Assembly: GCA_032622095.1 (NCBI GenBank)
Contig: CP136061.1
Span: 17,486,991 to 17,550,990 of the forward strand
Source of the DNA: Siphonodentalium dalli
Taxonomy: Eukaryota > Mollusca > Scaphopoda > Gadilida > Siphonodentaliidae
DNA: 64,000 bases
Direction: 5' to 3'
Shown here: positions 10,416 to 20,565 of the stretch, in pieces
Layout of the letters: each line of letters begins with the position of its first letter
How positions within the stretch are numbered: the stretch's first letter is position 1
The notes under the pieces: model-generated
What the model was told of the DNA's origin: nothing
What the model saw: only the letters and a program-made list of their open reading frames with translations
The model's database searches: none
Position numbers and translations under genes: made by a program

Positions 10416-11055
10416 TACTAGTAGAATGACCCGGCGTCGCCCAGGTTAAGGTAATGTGAAACCCTATGTGGAGAACATTTGGTGGGAGTACTGAATGTTC
10501 TTACTCAAAATGTTACACATATTCTCATGAATTGTATATCTAAATGGCATTACAAAACGTCATTCTTATACATGTATTATAAGTAGTGGCTCACCTTGTC
10601 GGATATATTGCCATTTTGTTTATGGTGATTAATTCGTCCCACCAATAAAGAAGTATATAGTTATTTAAACTGCGCGTACTTCAGATGTTATATTTTGTTT
10701 AAATCGTACAGTCATCAGCATGGTTAGAAATGACAATTTTAAAAATATTTTTATTGAGATCAAAACATGAACATCATAAACACATTAGTTCGCAAAAAAT
10801 AAAAGACGACAATAGGGTTTTACATGGAGATGTATAAATCAATCTAGTGGTTTAGACAAAGATTTTGAGGATCCTGGTTATCACATACCCACGAATTTAC
10901 AAACGTGTAAAAGAAATGTCCTGCTCCTCTGTTCATGATGCTATACTGGCTAGTTATGCTCAGTTTAAAAGAAATGTTTTAAGTTTTTAAAGTTGTTTAT
11001 ATTAGCCTATGACTCTTCTAAAAACATTAAGAAATCCTGTGTATCTGGCGGAAAT
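10416..11055. other. Unassigned stretch
   Basis: Contains a short GC-richer block (atgacccggcgtcgcccagg near 10427) that stands out from the AT-rich surroundings and may be the end of a dispersed repeat. No gene is seen. Confidence 0.3.
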
Positions 11056-11160
11056 ATACCCTTGTCAGATATATACCATTGCCAGATATATACCCTTGTC
11101 AGATATATACCATTGTCAGATATAACCCTTGTCAGATATAAACCCCTTGCCAGATGCCAG
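11056..11160. repeat. Short tandem repeat around ttgtcagatatatacc
   Basis: About six copies of a unit of roughly 18-19 bp, alternating ttgtcagatatata and ttgccagatatata. Confidence 0.85.
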
Positions 11161-11579
11161 TACTGACGGGTCTTGAAACATCATTGAGTGTACTTTCTTT
11201 TATCGCAGAAGAAATATGTGATTGCACACTGTGACCACTATTTTTGAACAGGTCTTCTATTCATTTCCATCTCTCTTGATCAATTATATCCGTTTTTGTG
11301 GAAAATATCTTGAATGGGACAGACTCAATTGTGTTATAATATATGAGACATGCAAAAATATCATTTGTTTTACTTTAAACATATTTTATTTGTATATCGA
11401 ATAATACAAAAGGGATTGGGGACAAGTTACAAAACTTACTTTGCACCTCTCCCTGTTTACAATAATATTATTCAAACAAAATGTTGAAGGAATGATTCAA
11501 AATCATATATAGGTTAAACATATTTACATTTACAAATGATTGGGTTCGGGGTTTGGGATGGGAGGTGCCAAAACCGATT
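11161..11579. other. Unassigned stretch next to the retrotransposon 3' end
   Basis: AT-rich, with a short open frame of no recognisable domain. The 3' untranslated part of the - strand retrotransposon may begin here; its end cannot be fixed from one copy. Confidence 0.3.
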
Positions 11580-11622
11580 TGTGACTAATTTGCTTTTTGT
11601 GGCTATTCTGAAATGCGTTTGA

Positions 11623-11919
11623 TTATCCGACTTCGAATCGTTTAGTCGCTGTTATATATCGATGGACTATTTTGAAGAGAATTTTGTTTCCTCTATTTGA
11701 GATATCGGGGATTCCGAGAAGTAAATCATTGATATGTGTAATATTCAGTCCTTCTTGGTATACTTTTTGACACATTTCCATTCGTTCGGTGTGAAATAGG
11801 GGACACGCCCAGAGGTAGTGGTAAGTATCTTCGCATGGATTTCCACAATGGCATTGGGGGCTGTCAGAGATATAATTTTGGAACATATCGGAACGTAGGC
11901 TGCTGCATTTGTTACGCAA
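11623..11919 (-). pseudogene. Non-LTR ORF2 C-terminal Cys/His module
   Basis: The frame contains RSDMFQNYISDSPQCHCGNP, then EDTYHYLWACPLF. The C-x-C-G ... H ... C arrangement is the zinc-binding-like tail seen after the RT in many CR1/jockey-like elements. Between this and the RT frame (11920-12107) the homologous frame continues (FFPATLKSWNDIPTEITDAE) but has a TGA near 11993 and a frameshift near 12110. The equivalent tail recurs on the + strand at 57341-58504. Confidence 0.8.
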
Positions 11920-12106
11920 TTTGGCATGGGCTACATTAAGCGTTCTACGACCTGTATAGAAGTATGATGGTGGTTTTACTGTAGGATTTATTCATTCGAG
12001 ATAAAATTTGAAGTCTGCGATAGATTCGGCATCTGTTATTTCTGTGGGTATGTCATTCCACGATTTTAAAGTAGCGGGGAAGAATGATTTTTTAAAATGC
12101 TCGGTG

Positions 12107-13490
12107 TTACAGAAGTAAGAATTTTCCCGGTTTACTCAAGTTATATCCAGAGACTTCAGATGATCTAGGTGTTAGGAGATTTTGTAGGTATTCGGGGGCA
12201 TCGTCATTTACTATTTTGTACATTGCTTGTAGTTTATGGATCTCTCTTCTCTTGCTCAGTGTTGGCCAGCCAACTTCATTTAGGAGGTTTATATTGGACA
12301 CTGATCGTGTGAGGCCACTAACTGTTCGGGCGGCATCGCAATGTAATCGGTCGAGCTTCTCGGTTAGGTATATGGGGGTACAATCCCAGACTACATCGGA
12401 GTAATCAAATAGTGGTAGGATAAAAGTTTTATAAATGCTTTCAAGCGATCTTCGGTCAAGCTGATACTTAAATCTTCGGAGCTGTGCTAAGTGTGAGGCT
12501 ATTCTGTTTGTTATACCATGTAGGTGATTATTCCATTTTAAGTTAGCTTGGAGTTCCAGACCGAGGTGGGTATGTGTTTCAGCAAATGAGATTTTATCCT
12601 GTTTAAAGGTTAAGTCGGGGGCTTCCCCAGAAGTCCCCGTTAGTGCATAGGACATACTAGAGGGATTAAAGTTTACTAACCAATGTTCAGACCATTGTGC
12701 TATGATTTGGAGGTCACTATTCATGACGCGGCCTAATTCATTTAGGTCATAGTGACTATTTGTTAGACATGTGTCGTCGGCGTACATTCTCGTAAAAGAA
12801 AGTATGTTGTCTGGTAAATCGTTGATATAGACAAGGAAGAGGAAGGGTCCTAAGATTTAGCCCTGTGGTACACCAGCTGGGATGATCTCGTATTCAGAAA
12901 AGGTGTTATTTACTAAGACTCTTTGTTGCCGTTTATGAAGGTAGTCCTCTATCCATCTCAATGTTCTCCCGCGAACTCCATAATTATACAGCTTATATAA
13001 CAGTCCCCTGTGCCAAACTCTCTCGAAGGCTTTGGAAATATCACAGAAAACAGAGCATGTATATAGTCCTTTGTCGAGAGATTGACATAGGTGATTGTAG
13101 AGGTCTATCAGTTGGTGAGATGTGCTGTGGCCGGTTATGAAACCCGATTGGTTGGAATAAACTAATTTATTGTCGTCGAAGAACGGACTTATTTGTTTTA
13201 GTACAAGTTTTTCAAACGCTTTCCCAAGACAAGGAAGCAGGGAGATAGGTCGATAGTTTTTTGTGTCGGCTGGGTCATCTTTATTTTAAAATTGGAACAA
13301 CGTTAGCCTTTTTCAAGGTAGATGGAAACTTTGCGTTGTTGAAGGATTTATTGAAAATTATTGACAGAGGATATGCTATTGATTCAGCTGTTGAATTTAA
13401 CATTTTCGCACTTATTCCATCATGTCCATGGGCTTTATTCAGTTTGAGCGATGTTAATACAAAAATTATCTCATCCTGCGTAAATTCCAA
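12107..13490 (-). pseudogene. Non-LTR reverse transcriptase domain, broken
   Basis: The RT starts near 13490 with LKLNKAHGHDGIS, passes DISKAFERVWH near 13050, and reaches the catalytic MYADD at 12787. The motif that normally reads VPQGS-ILGP has a TAA in place of Ser at 12857-12859, and a frame change lies near 13270. Thumb-like sequence follows (THLGLELQANLKWNNHL, then LCDYSDVVWD-type residues), ending near 12107. It cannot make an intact enzyme in this copy. Confidence 0.9.
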
Positions 13491-13626
13491 TTCCGTTAGT
13501 TCTTTTTCACAACGCGATTTGAATGGTGGTAATTTATGGGATGAATCGTTAATCGAAGAATTGAAAATGAAACTTTTATTCAGCAGGTTGGCTTGTCCAG
13601 ATCGTCTGTTACGTAGAGTTTTCCGT

Positions 13627-14904
13627 TTATATCAATCGTGTTGCTCGTGTTGGGGAAAGAACTTGGAGTAGATAGGGCGGGATACAATTTGTTTTCTTTT
13701 TACATAGCAAGAAATTTATTAATTGCCAAAAATCGCGGGGGGATGATGAGTCTTTAACCCGATTTTCCAGTTTCTCTTCAAATTTTGCTTTTGCGAACTT
13801 TTTCATGTTATTAATTTTGTTTCTGGTATTCTTATACTGTTGCCACGTATCAGGGCGATTGTTTTTTAGCGCTTTGTTTCGTAATGGTTCTCTTTTGCGG
13901 ATTTCTTTTCTAATGTCGGAACTAAACCAAATTTTGTCTTTTGGGCGTATTGTCACTTTTGACTGTGGGATTGTTTGATTCATGATGGAGAGAAATGTCT
14001 CCTGAAAATTGTTAACTATAGTATCTATGTCGGGTGCAGATAGGAGATCATCCCAGTTTGTGTTACTAAGCAGGCTATTTGCTCTTTCAAAATTTGCTCT
14101 GGTATAATTCCAAACCGTTCTCTGGAAAGAGGTGGTGGGGGAGTAATCGGTGGTCTGAGACTCCTGGATTAATGACGTCGGTGTCAAGAACGCGGAAGGT
14201 ATTGCTGATTACAATTGGATCAAGAAGTGTGCTCGATGTATTTGTGATCCTAGTAGGGGCTGTTATCACATTTATTACTATAAAAATCTATAATTTCTTT
14301 AAGTTTGGAAGAGCTATCTAGAAGGTTAGAATTAAAGTCACCTGTAATGATAACATTTTCGGTTATTTCTAGAGCGTCTGCTATTGAGTTATCAAGGTAC
14401 TCCCAATAGTTTGGATCACAGTATTGTTCTGATCTATAGGACATTCCTAAGAGAATGTGAGATTTCTTCGAGAAAATATCAAACAATAATATCGAGGAAT
14501 CGAATTATAAATCGTGTCTTCGTCTATGGACTATGTGATTTGCAAACATTACGCATATTACCCCTCCTTTTGGAATCACGGTCCTTGCGGACAGGTGGGT
14601 AGTAGCCAGGAATAATAAATTTATCGGATGGATATGAAGGGTCAAGATGGGTCTCACTAAAACACAGGATGTCATAATCGTCAATGATATCAACTATCTT
14701 TTCGAGCTTATTGCGAATACTTCGGATATTGTAATGAAATATAGAGATTTAATGACTATTTACAGGTAAGGTATTAGGGCCTGGGTTCTTTTCAATGTCG
14801 CCGGATAACATAAGTATTAGACAGATCAGAATCAAACATATCTTCCGATTGAATATTCGGAAGTTGCATTTTAAGGGTCCAAAAATGTCATGCATAGAAC
14901 ACAT
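13627..14904 (-). pseudogene. 2A-like leader plus APE endonuclease, broken
   Basis: The ATG at 14904 (- strand) opens a leader with the hydrophobic run ICLILICLILML followed by SGDIEKNPGPN (14776-14802), which fits the 2A consensus D-[VI]-E-x-N-P-G-P. After a stop shortly downstream the endonuclease begins: HYNIRSIRNKLEKIVDII, ILCFSETHLD, VIITGDFNSNLL near 14350, and NTSSTLLDP ... GVSDHR near 14150-14240. These are the usual Asn/Glu, Asp-Asn and Ser-Asp-His catalytic blocks of APE endonucleases. The linker to the RT covers 13627-14080. Several frameshifts separate the blocks. Confidence 0.85.
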
Positions 14905-15185
14905 TTTGTACTAATACATGACTCAAATACATTCATTTGTGGCATATATTATGCTGAGTATAAAAGGAGATGATCCTATAGCTGGCGGAATTTAGTTTAA
15001 AATATCCTTTTATATATGACAAATATACTGTTATGGCTTTCGTTTATGTATATGTGTTTGTTAGATTACTATATGAATGCCCCGATTCGCGTCCCCATAT
15101 CAATATGACAGGTAAGAAGATATTATTGTGCAAGTGACTTAAATCAGTCACCATTTGTCGAGGTTATTAAATTAGAGTTTACCAC
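14905..15185. other. Unassigned stretch
   Basis: Flank of the retrotransposon 5' end. A TATA-like gtataaaagg at about 14957 has no gene beside it that I can support. Confidence 0.3.
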
Positions 15186-15543
15186 CCTGTACCATAGGTC
15201 GCCTCTCATATATAAGAGAATGCATTAGCCTAACAAATTATATATTAGTTTTTTATAATTGTTAACAAATGTAAAAATTATAAAAAAATGACCAAAAAAT
15301 GTTAAAGAATGTAAGAAAGGATTATAAAAATAATAGGTTCGTATATTTTTATAATCGTTTCTTACATTCTTTAAAAACAAATTGTCATTTTTTATAATTT
15401 GTTTTGGTCATTTTTTATAATTTTTACATTTGCTTACAATTATAAAAAACTAATATATAATTTGTTAGGCCAATGCATTCTCTTATATATGTGAGGCGAC
15501 CTATGGTCGACTCGCATATATTAGAGAATGCATTGGCACAGGA
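15186..15543. mobile_element. Foldback MITE, copy 3 (palindromic over nearly its whole length)
   Basis: The right end has the full family hairpin (ccaatgcattctcttatata ... cattggcacagg). The left end keeps only half of its hairpin. Between them, sequence from taattgttaacaaatg to the centre near 15335 is mirrored on the other side (attgtaagcaaatg), so most of the element is one long inverted repeat. It lacks the gccccacacat interior of copies 1 and 2. Confidence 0.85.
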
Positions 15544-15586
15544 TGGTAAACTCAGATATTCATTAGAACAAATTATGGAGATATTT

Positions 15587-15639
15587 GTTATCCACCAAAG
15601 TTATGTTTAGTTTAACTAAACATAACTTTGGTGGATAAC
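15587..15639. repeat. Perfect 53-nt hairpin
   Basis: Two 26-nt arms are exact reverse complements around one base; the arms begin gttatccaccaaagttatg. The right arm runs into a member of the degenerate 140-bp repeat family (ggtggataacggcgac), so the left arm looks like an inverted copy of that repeat's start. Confidence 0.95.
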
Positions 15640-17262
15640 GGCGACTAAAACATTCTTTTCAATGTTAGTGCCCCCATGTTTCCACACATGCCCCAAACGG
15701 ACCTAATGTTACGGCTTTAACACACATTATTTAATTTCTCGTATCATTGGAGAAGAACATTTATCATATGACTCAATCATTATTTACGTTGTTTACTATG
15801 TCATAAATCAATTTCATATGAACTACTAGTTCATATCACCTTCCGATAATTTGATTGGTTTGTTGACAAAAAGTGTGTTCTGATTGGCTGAATGGCAGCC
15901 GGGGGCCGAGACTAAATGCAGGTCAAATTCGTGCGCGTCAAATACAAGAATCAACGCGATGCCGAAATTCTCGCAATTATAATCTTGAAATATATAGTTT
16001 TGGACATTGTTATACGATAAATAGAATATGTACTTCGTATTTATCTAATAAACATACGATATAATGTCACAAACTGAGAACAGAATAGCGCACTATATCT
16101 TCGCGTGAATATTATTTCTGCTAGTTCACCAAGTGTAACTGGGCTTCCGGTGCAATGAAATGACGTCACATTAACGTTTTGCTGCCGATGTCATATAGCT
16201 ATTTAGTGATTTGTGTGCGTTTTGGACATCATAATCAATTTATAGGTGTCATATGATAAATAGAATATGTAATACGTGTTTCTCTCATATGATATTTATG
16301 AAACTCGTCACGAATTTTCAGTTTTCTCTCGCCGGAGGCTCGACAAAACTGAAAATTCTTAGACTCGTTTCATAAATATCATATGAGAGAAACACTCATT
16401 TCATATCCTCTATATATCAATTTGGTGGAAATTAGTTGTACCATTTTTGGTGCGGATCTCCTCCCCATTCAGTACTCGAATGGCGCCACATTTGACATAT
16501 TTATACCACACCCATTAGACTCGTGATATCATGGCGATGATAATGTATAAATTTAGTGGTAATCGCCAATTAAACATATTCTCATCAAATGTAGTGCCGC
16601 CCATCTCCCACCCAAATGGCACCAATTTGGCGTCTTTATATAAATTTTGTTGCACGCCTGACTCGAACGGCGCCATATCATTGAGATGATTATGTATAAG
16701 TTTGGTGGAACACGGCGACAAAAATAATTGCTGCCCCCAACCGACTGAGCCACAGAGCTCACCCGACTCATTATGAAGATGACTTTATATCAATTTGGTG
16801 GAAATCGGCGACTAAACAAATTCGTATCAGATTTGGTGCCCACATCTCTCATCCAAACGGCACCAATTTGGCATTTATAAACCAGCCGTTTAGATTCCTC
16901 GTATCACGGAGAAGAATAGGTATCAATTGGTTGAAATCGGCGCTAAAATTATTATGGATCATTTTTTGTGTCCCTTTCCCCCTGCAGCTCTGACTCTAAC
17001 GGCAACAGCTTCGAAATATTTAAACCACACTATTAGACTCCCAATATCAAGGTGATGATTATGTATAAGTTTGCTGGTAATCGGCGATTAAACAAATTCT
17101 TATCAAATTTACCCCCCCCACCACTCACCCTAACGACACCAATTTGGATATTTTATCAATTATGGTTCCCCTCTCGCCTTAAGTGAACCCCTGACTCGAA
17201 TTACGCTACCTTTAGCAGGTTTGATCCACACCATTAGACTCCTGATATCATGATTATAAGTT
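15630..17262. repeat. Eroded repeat family of about 140 bp, at least six copies
   Basis: Blocks with the order ggtggaaatcggcgactaaa, then caccaatttggc, then accattagactc, then atcatggcgatgattatgta recur from about 15630, 16410, 16545, 16690, 16790, 16930 and 17060. Copies have diverged strongly and one is truncated. The gap from about 15775 to 16275 holds no recognised member. Confidence 0.8.
16276..16395. repeat. 120-bp near-perfect hairpin
   Basis: Outer arms gtgtttctctcatatgatat / atatcatatgagagaaacac and inner arms aattttcagtttt / aaaactgaaaatt surround a GC-rich loop (ctcgccggaggctcg). Probably a small foldback element. Structurally like 20442-20565 and 62618-62769. Confidence 0.9.
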
Positions 17263-17267
17263 TTCTA

Positions 17268-17395
17268 GCATGAATATCATTACGAATTATGGTAAGTACA
17301 TAATTATGTTATCTAGCATGAATATAATTACGAATTATAGGAAGTACATATGTTACCTAGCATGAATATCATTATGAATTATAGTAATTATTGTG
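17268..17395. repeat. Second locus of the catgaatatcattatgaatt repeat
   Basis: Three units of the same family as 9905-10415, each with tagcatgaatatcatta. Confidence 0.85.
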
Positions 17396-17494
17396 TGACA
17401 TTGTGGTGTGTTATAGTGTAATCATTTATAAATATCATAGTGCAGCATGTTTTTATAAATAAAAGATAAAAAAGGACTCATGGCTTTCAAACAG

Positions 17495-17536
17495 GTTGTC
17501 CTGATCGATTCTCGTTATGGGAAAGGTGCCTATTTT
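17495..17536 (+). pseudogene. Possible start of a C-type-lectin-like domain (fragment)
   Basis: Behind the acceptor-like tttcaaacag (ending 17494) phase 1 gives G-CPDRFSLWERCLF then a stop. A Cys-Pro start and a second Cys about ten residues on resemble the beginning of lectin-like domains, and the phase equals that of the exon at 2900. It is very short, so this may be chance. Confidence 0.2.
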
Positions 17537-17786
17537 GACATAACGGCATCGGCATTCACTTTTGTGAAAAAAATTCACTGCAACGTTGAACAAAACATTT
17601 AAATTAATCACAAATCGCGACACTAGACTGTGCCTAATTTTTTAAAACATTGTGCGCAATATGCTTCCAACACCATTTCACTTGAAAATTCCCCCAATTG
17701 CCCTTGAGATCAAGCCACAAAGCATATTATTGTTTGGTTAACAAATGTCCATGTTGCTGAGAGTTTAAATATAACTTAAATAACAG

Positions 17787-18012
17787 GATCGTTAGTGGGA
17801 AAGTCGTTTGTGTACCTGACGGAACCGGCCGCAAGTTAAAGGTTAACAGTGCAGATTCCGGTCGAGATATCGACTTGGGGATTGGAACTTTCGTACAAAA
17901 CATGTCTATTCTGCACGGCATTGTATGGCCAACATCATTCGGACTCATGGAGTGGTATTCACCAACTGGGTTTATATGTAGTCCAGTAGTATTAACCGCG
18001 CTCAAAGATTGA
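17787..18012 (+). CDS. Possible last coding exon of an unknown protein
   Basis: After the acceptor-like aacttaaataacag a frame stays open for about 75 codons to a TGA at 18010-18012, with residues such as IVSGKVVCVPDGTGRKLKV and WPTSFGLMEWYSPTGF. The composition looks protein-like and the base composition is less AT-rich than the flanks, but I recognise no domain and see no matching upstream exon. The opposite strand is also open over 100 codons and is an equally untested alternative. Confidence 0.25.
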
Positions 18013-18204
18013 CCAGTGTGGGGTTTACATGCACACATTGATTTTTTCAGAGAAAAACAAATTATATGGACGCCTTGAGCTAAGAAATTTAATCGTAGTT
18101 ACCAGATAAAGTGTTGGGTGACCACAAACAGATGTCCCCAGATAGTGACAATCACATGCGTTAACTTTAGCAATAATTACTTTGTGGCTTTTAAATACAT
18201 CAGT

Positions 18205-18510
18205 TTTAGGCTGTTACTTTCGCACTCTTTACTTCCAGCTTTCGGCCAAATCTGGTAAAATCTAATTTCGGAACCCAACTACATCTTGTCAGATTAGTAT
18301 AAATTCACATAATGAGTCAGCACACTCCGTTAAACCATGCCGCGACGTTGCTTAACACGGCGTGATCCGATAGTAGCGTTGCCATGTCGTATCTGGTCGT
18401 ATATTTATGCTAATCTGATAATATGTAGTTGTGTTCAGAAATTTGATTTGTCCTGATAAAGGTCCAGTTCGGGCTAAAATTTTGAAGTAATGAGAGCGAA
18501 AGTTATGATG
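18205..18510. mobile_element. TIR foldback element of about 300 bp
   Basis: Arms of about 45 bp facing each other: the left contains aactacatcttgtcagatta near 18280, the right taatctgataatatgtagtt near 18413. Weaker similarity extends outward (tttcgcactctttacttc against gaagtaatgagagcgaaa). No open frame; a MITE-like structure. Confidence 0.8.
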
Positions 18511-18513
18511 TTT

Positions 18514-18790
18514 GGCTGAAGGGGTCACTCACCAAAACAAGTGCTGAAGGGTACACACGGTCGGCAACTAACACTGTGTTTCTGAAAGTCTGGCGGCCAC
18601 TATAAATTTGTTTTCAGTTCATTTTAATGTTCACTGGAACGTAAACATTTATTCTCTTAACAGAAATCATGGCATCTACGAAAATGAAACGTCATTTAGA
18701 ACGACATTTCAAAACCTGTGTACCCTTCAGCACATTTTCAAAACCTGTGCACCCTTCATCTCTTTTTTTGGTGAGAGTGACCCCTTCAGC
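18514..18790. repeat. Inverted repeat around ctgaaggggtcactc
   Basis: The block ctgaaggggtcactcacc ... gtgctgaagggtacaca (18514-18557) is mirrored at 18716-18790 (tgtgtacccttcagcac ... gagtgaccccttcag), where a 25-30 bp piece is additionally duplicated. A + strand open frame overlapping the right arm is not supported as a gene. Confidence 0.85.
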
Positions 18791-18982
18791 ATAAGTTTGT
18801 TTATACTAATCTCCCTACTTTTGACAATGGATTATGGTGATTATAAAATCTTTCAGTTGTTGTTCAGCCCCGATCCCAGACCGACGCGTGAAACTTTCGA
18901 CTTGTATTACCTGAAAGAGTAGAGATGTATATCCCAAAATGTGTCATTGGAAAGGGCGTTAAACCTTTACCCAACAGAACGG

Positions 18983-19267
18983 CCCTGTGCCAAATGCATT
19001 CTCTTATATATGCGAGTCGACCATGGGTAGCCTCGCATATATAACAGAATGCATTGGCTTAACACATATTACAAATGATAAAATTGTCAAAGAATGTAGA
19101 ACAATATTATAAAAATTGTTAAAAAATGTAAGAAAAAATTTATAAAATTGTTAAAGAATGTAAGAAAAATGGTAAAAAAGAATTTTGTTTAGGCCAATGC
19201 ATTCTCTTATATATGCGAGGCGACCTATGGTCGACTCCCATATATAAGAGAATGCATTGGCACAGGG
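18983..19267. mobile_element. Foldback MITE, copy 4 (most complete ends)
   Basis: Starts ccctgtgccaaatgcattct and ends cattggcacaggg, each end a hairpin of about 70 bp. The interior is short and AT-rich with repeats of ttgttaaagaatgtaag. This copy defines the family termini (ccctgtgcca / tggcacaggg). Confidence 0.9.
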
Positions 19268-19740
19268 CATAACTGTAACCATCACAATGTAGTCAATGAA
19301 CCGGTTCCAATGATATCCATATTTGTATGGTGTTATTGAGACAGACCGAAGATATTTTAGGCTGTTGAAGCTTTATTTGGCCGTTTTGTAGTTTCGGGCG
19401 TGCGTATCGACACGTTTCGCTGCAATAAGCCTATTATTATATTTTACACACCCAACATTATGTGAGGTACTTTGTAATTTTTTTCGCAGATTTTGTAAAG
19501 GATGACTGACGACGGCACTTCAACAAGAACACTTAGAGAAAACTTCTCGGCAGGAGCGACCCTCGGTCAAAGCTCATGTATAACATAATATTAACTGCAT
19601 TGCTGGTTTTCAAAAATAGTCTGACACAATGACCCCACCTTATTTATTAACAATGGGCGAAATGTCACTTCATATTCGATAAAAATCGTATCCCAATCCG
19701 GATAAACAGGAAGTACCGTACGTACACACGTACTATAGTG
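19268..19740. other. Unassigned stretch before a candidate first exon
   Basis: No repeat or coding feature recognised. It could include the promoter of the candidate exon at 19825, but no clear core promoter element stands out. Confidence 0.25.
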
Positions 19741-19824
19741 GTTGAGAACATCGGTAATACATAGAGACGGCCACTGTTAGTCGCAACAGAATCGAGCTTG
19801 GGTGTGTTTGAGAGATTTCCTAAA

Positions 19825-19909
19825 ATGACGAAATCATTCACTATATATGTCATCTTTGTTTGTGGTGTACTCCCGGGACGTATTTTCTCCCTCCCTCCGG
19901 TGAACACAG
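19825..19909 (+). CDS. Candidate first exon encoding a signal peptide
   Basis: ATG at 19825 (context taaaatga) opens 28 codons starting MTKSFTIYVIFVCGVLPG, then FSLPPVNT: a basic start, a hydrophobic core and a small-residue region fitting a secretory signal peptide. The frame runs into donor gtaggt at 19910, leaving the junction in phase 1, the usual phase between a signal-peptide exon and extracellular modules. No next exon could be identified with confidence, so the product is unknown. Confidence 0.4.
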
Positions 19910-19911
19910 GT

Positions 19912-20441
19912 AGGTAAACTTAAATATTCTTATGAATAAAATGGGACACTGTCCTTCAGAATTACGTTAAATAATTATCGAGATCGAGGTGTGAGAGACG
20001 ACTGTAAGAGACGAGTGCGCACGAGTTATTTTTTACCTGAACGTCTCTCGCCTTGAGTGAAATATTTAACATAATTCTAGGAACCAATTGATTACTCTAT
20101 TTATTACACTTCTGCATCAATTTGGTTTGCCAAATATGTTTAAAACACCCAGAATTAATGCACGAAAGTCCCAATGCTGAGAAAATTCAACCATCGAAAA
20201 TTAAGTCTAGATCAGTAAGCAACGTAACGTCAATGACGTCACGAGAAATGACATAATTAACTAGTGACATTACTATTTTAATTAACGGCGTTTTCAGTGT
20301 AATAAATATATATATAAAACAAAAAAGGTATACTTCTGCAGCGCTATGTGGTTTTTAGACCATAAATAGATATTAGCCTTCTAAGAAAATATTTAATTTC
20401 ACTTCATATTTAAAAATAAATAGAGGATATCTAGTGTTTTT
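19912..20441. other. Unassigned stretch (possible intron)
   Basis: AT-rich, no repeats or domains recognised. Confidence 0.3.
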
Positions 20442-20565
20442 AGTGGATACCGAAAATGATCTCATTCGTGGCCGAAGCAGATGTCTATTTTTCGCGAGTG
20501 GCTTGCCACGAGCGAAAAATAAACATTTGTCGCGGCCACGAATGAGACAATTTTCGATATCCACT
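20442..20565. repeat. 124-bp near-perfect hairpin
   Basis: Outer arms agtggatacc / gatatccact, then ctcattcgtggcc / ggccacgaatgag and atttttcgcgagtggc / gccacgagcgaaaaat. GC-rich loop. It explains an open frame on the - strand here. Confidence 0.95.

Larger units (their letters stand above)
11580..14904 (-). mobile_element. APE-type non-LTR retrotransposon, degraded
   Basis: Reading the - strand from 14904, the order is: short N-terminal leader with a hydrophobic run and a 2A-like motif, apurinic-type endonuclease, linker, reverse transcriptase, and a C-terminal Cys/His module. This is the architecture of CR1/jockey-like non-LTR elements; I cannot assign the clade without alignment. Length is near that of a complete ORF2, so the copy is almost full at the protein level but carries at least three stops and several frameshifts. 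No separate ORF1 is seen upstream. The 3' end is uncertain. Confidence 0.85.

Noticed and set aside
14957-14966. TATA box (gtataaaagg)
   Set aside because: No gene with a suitable start lies downstream on the + strand, so the match is probably chance in AT-rich DNA.
17727-18038. 103-codon frame on the - strand
   Set aside because: It overlaps the + strand frame that has an acceptor and a stop. Neither has a known domain, and only the + strand reading has a splice context.
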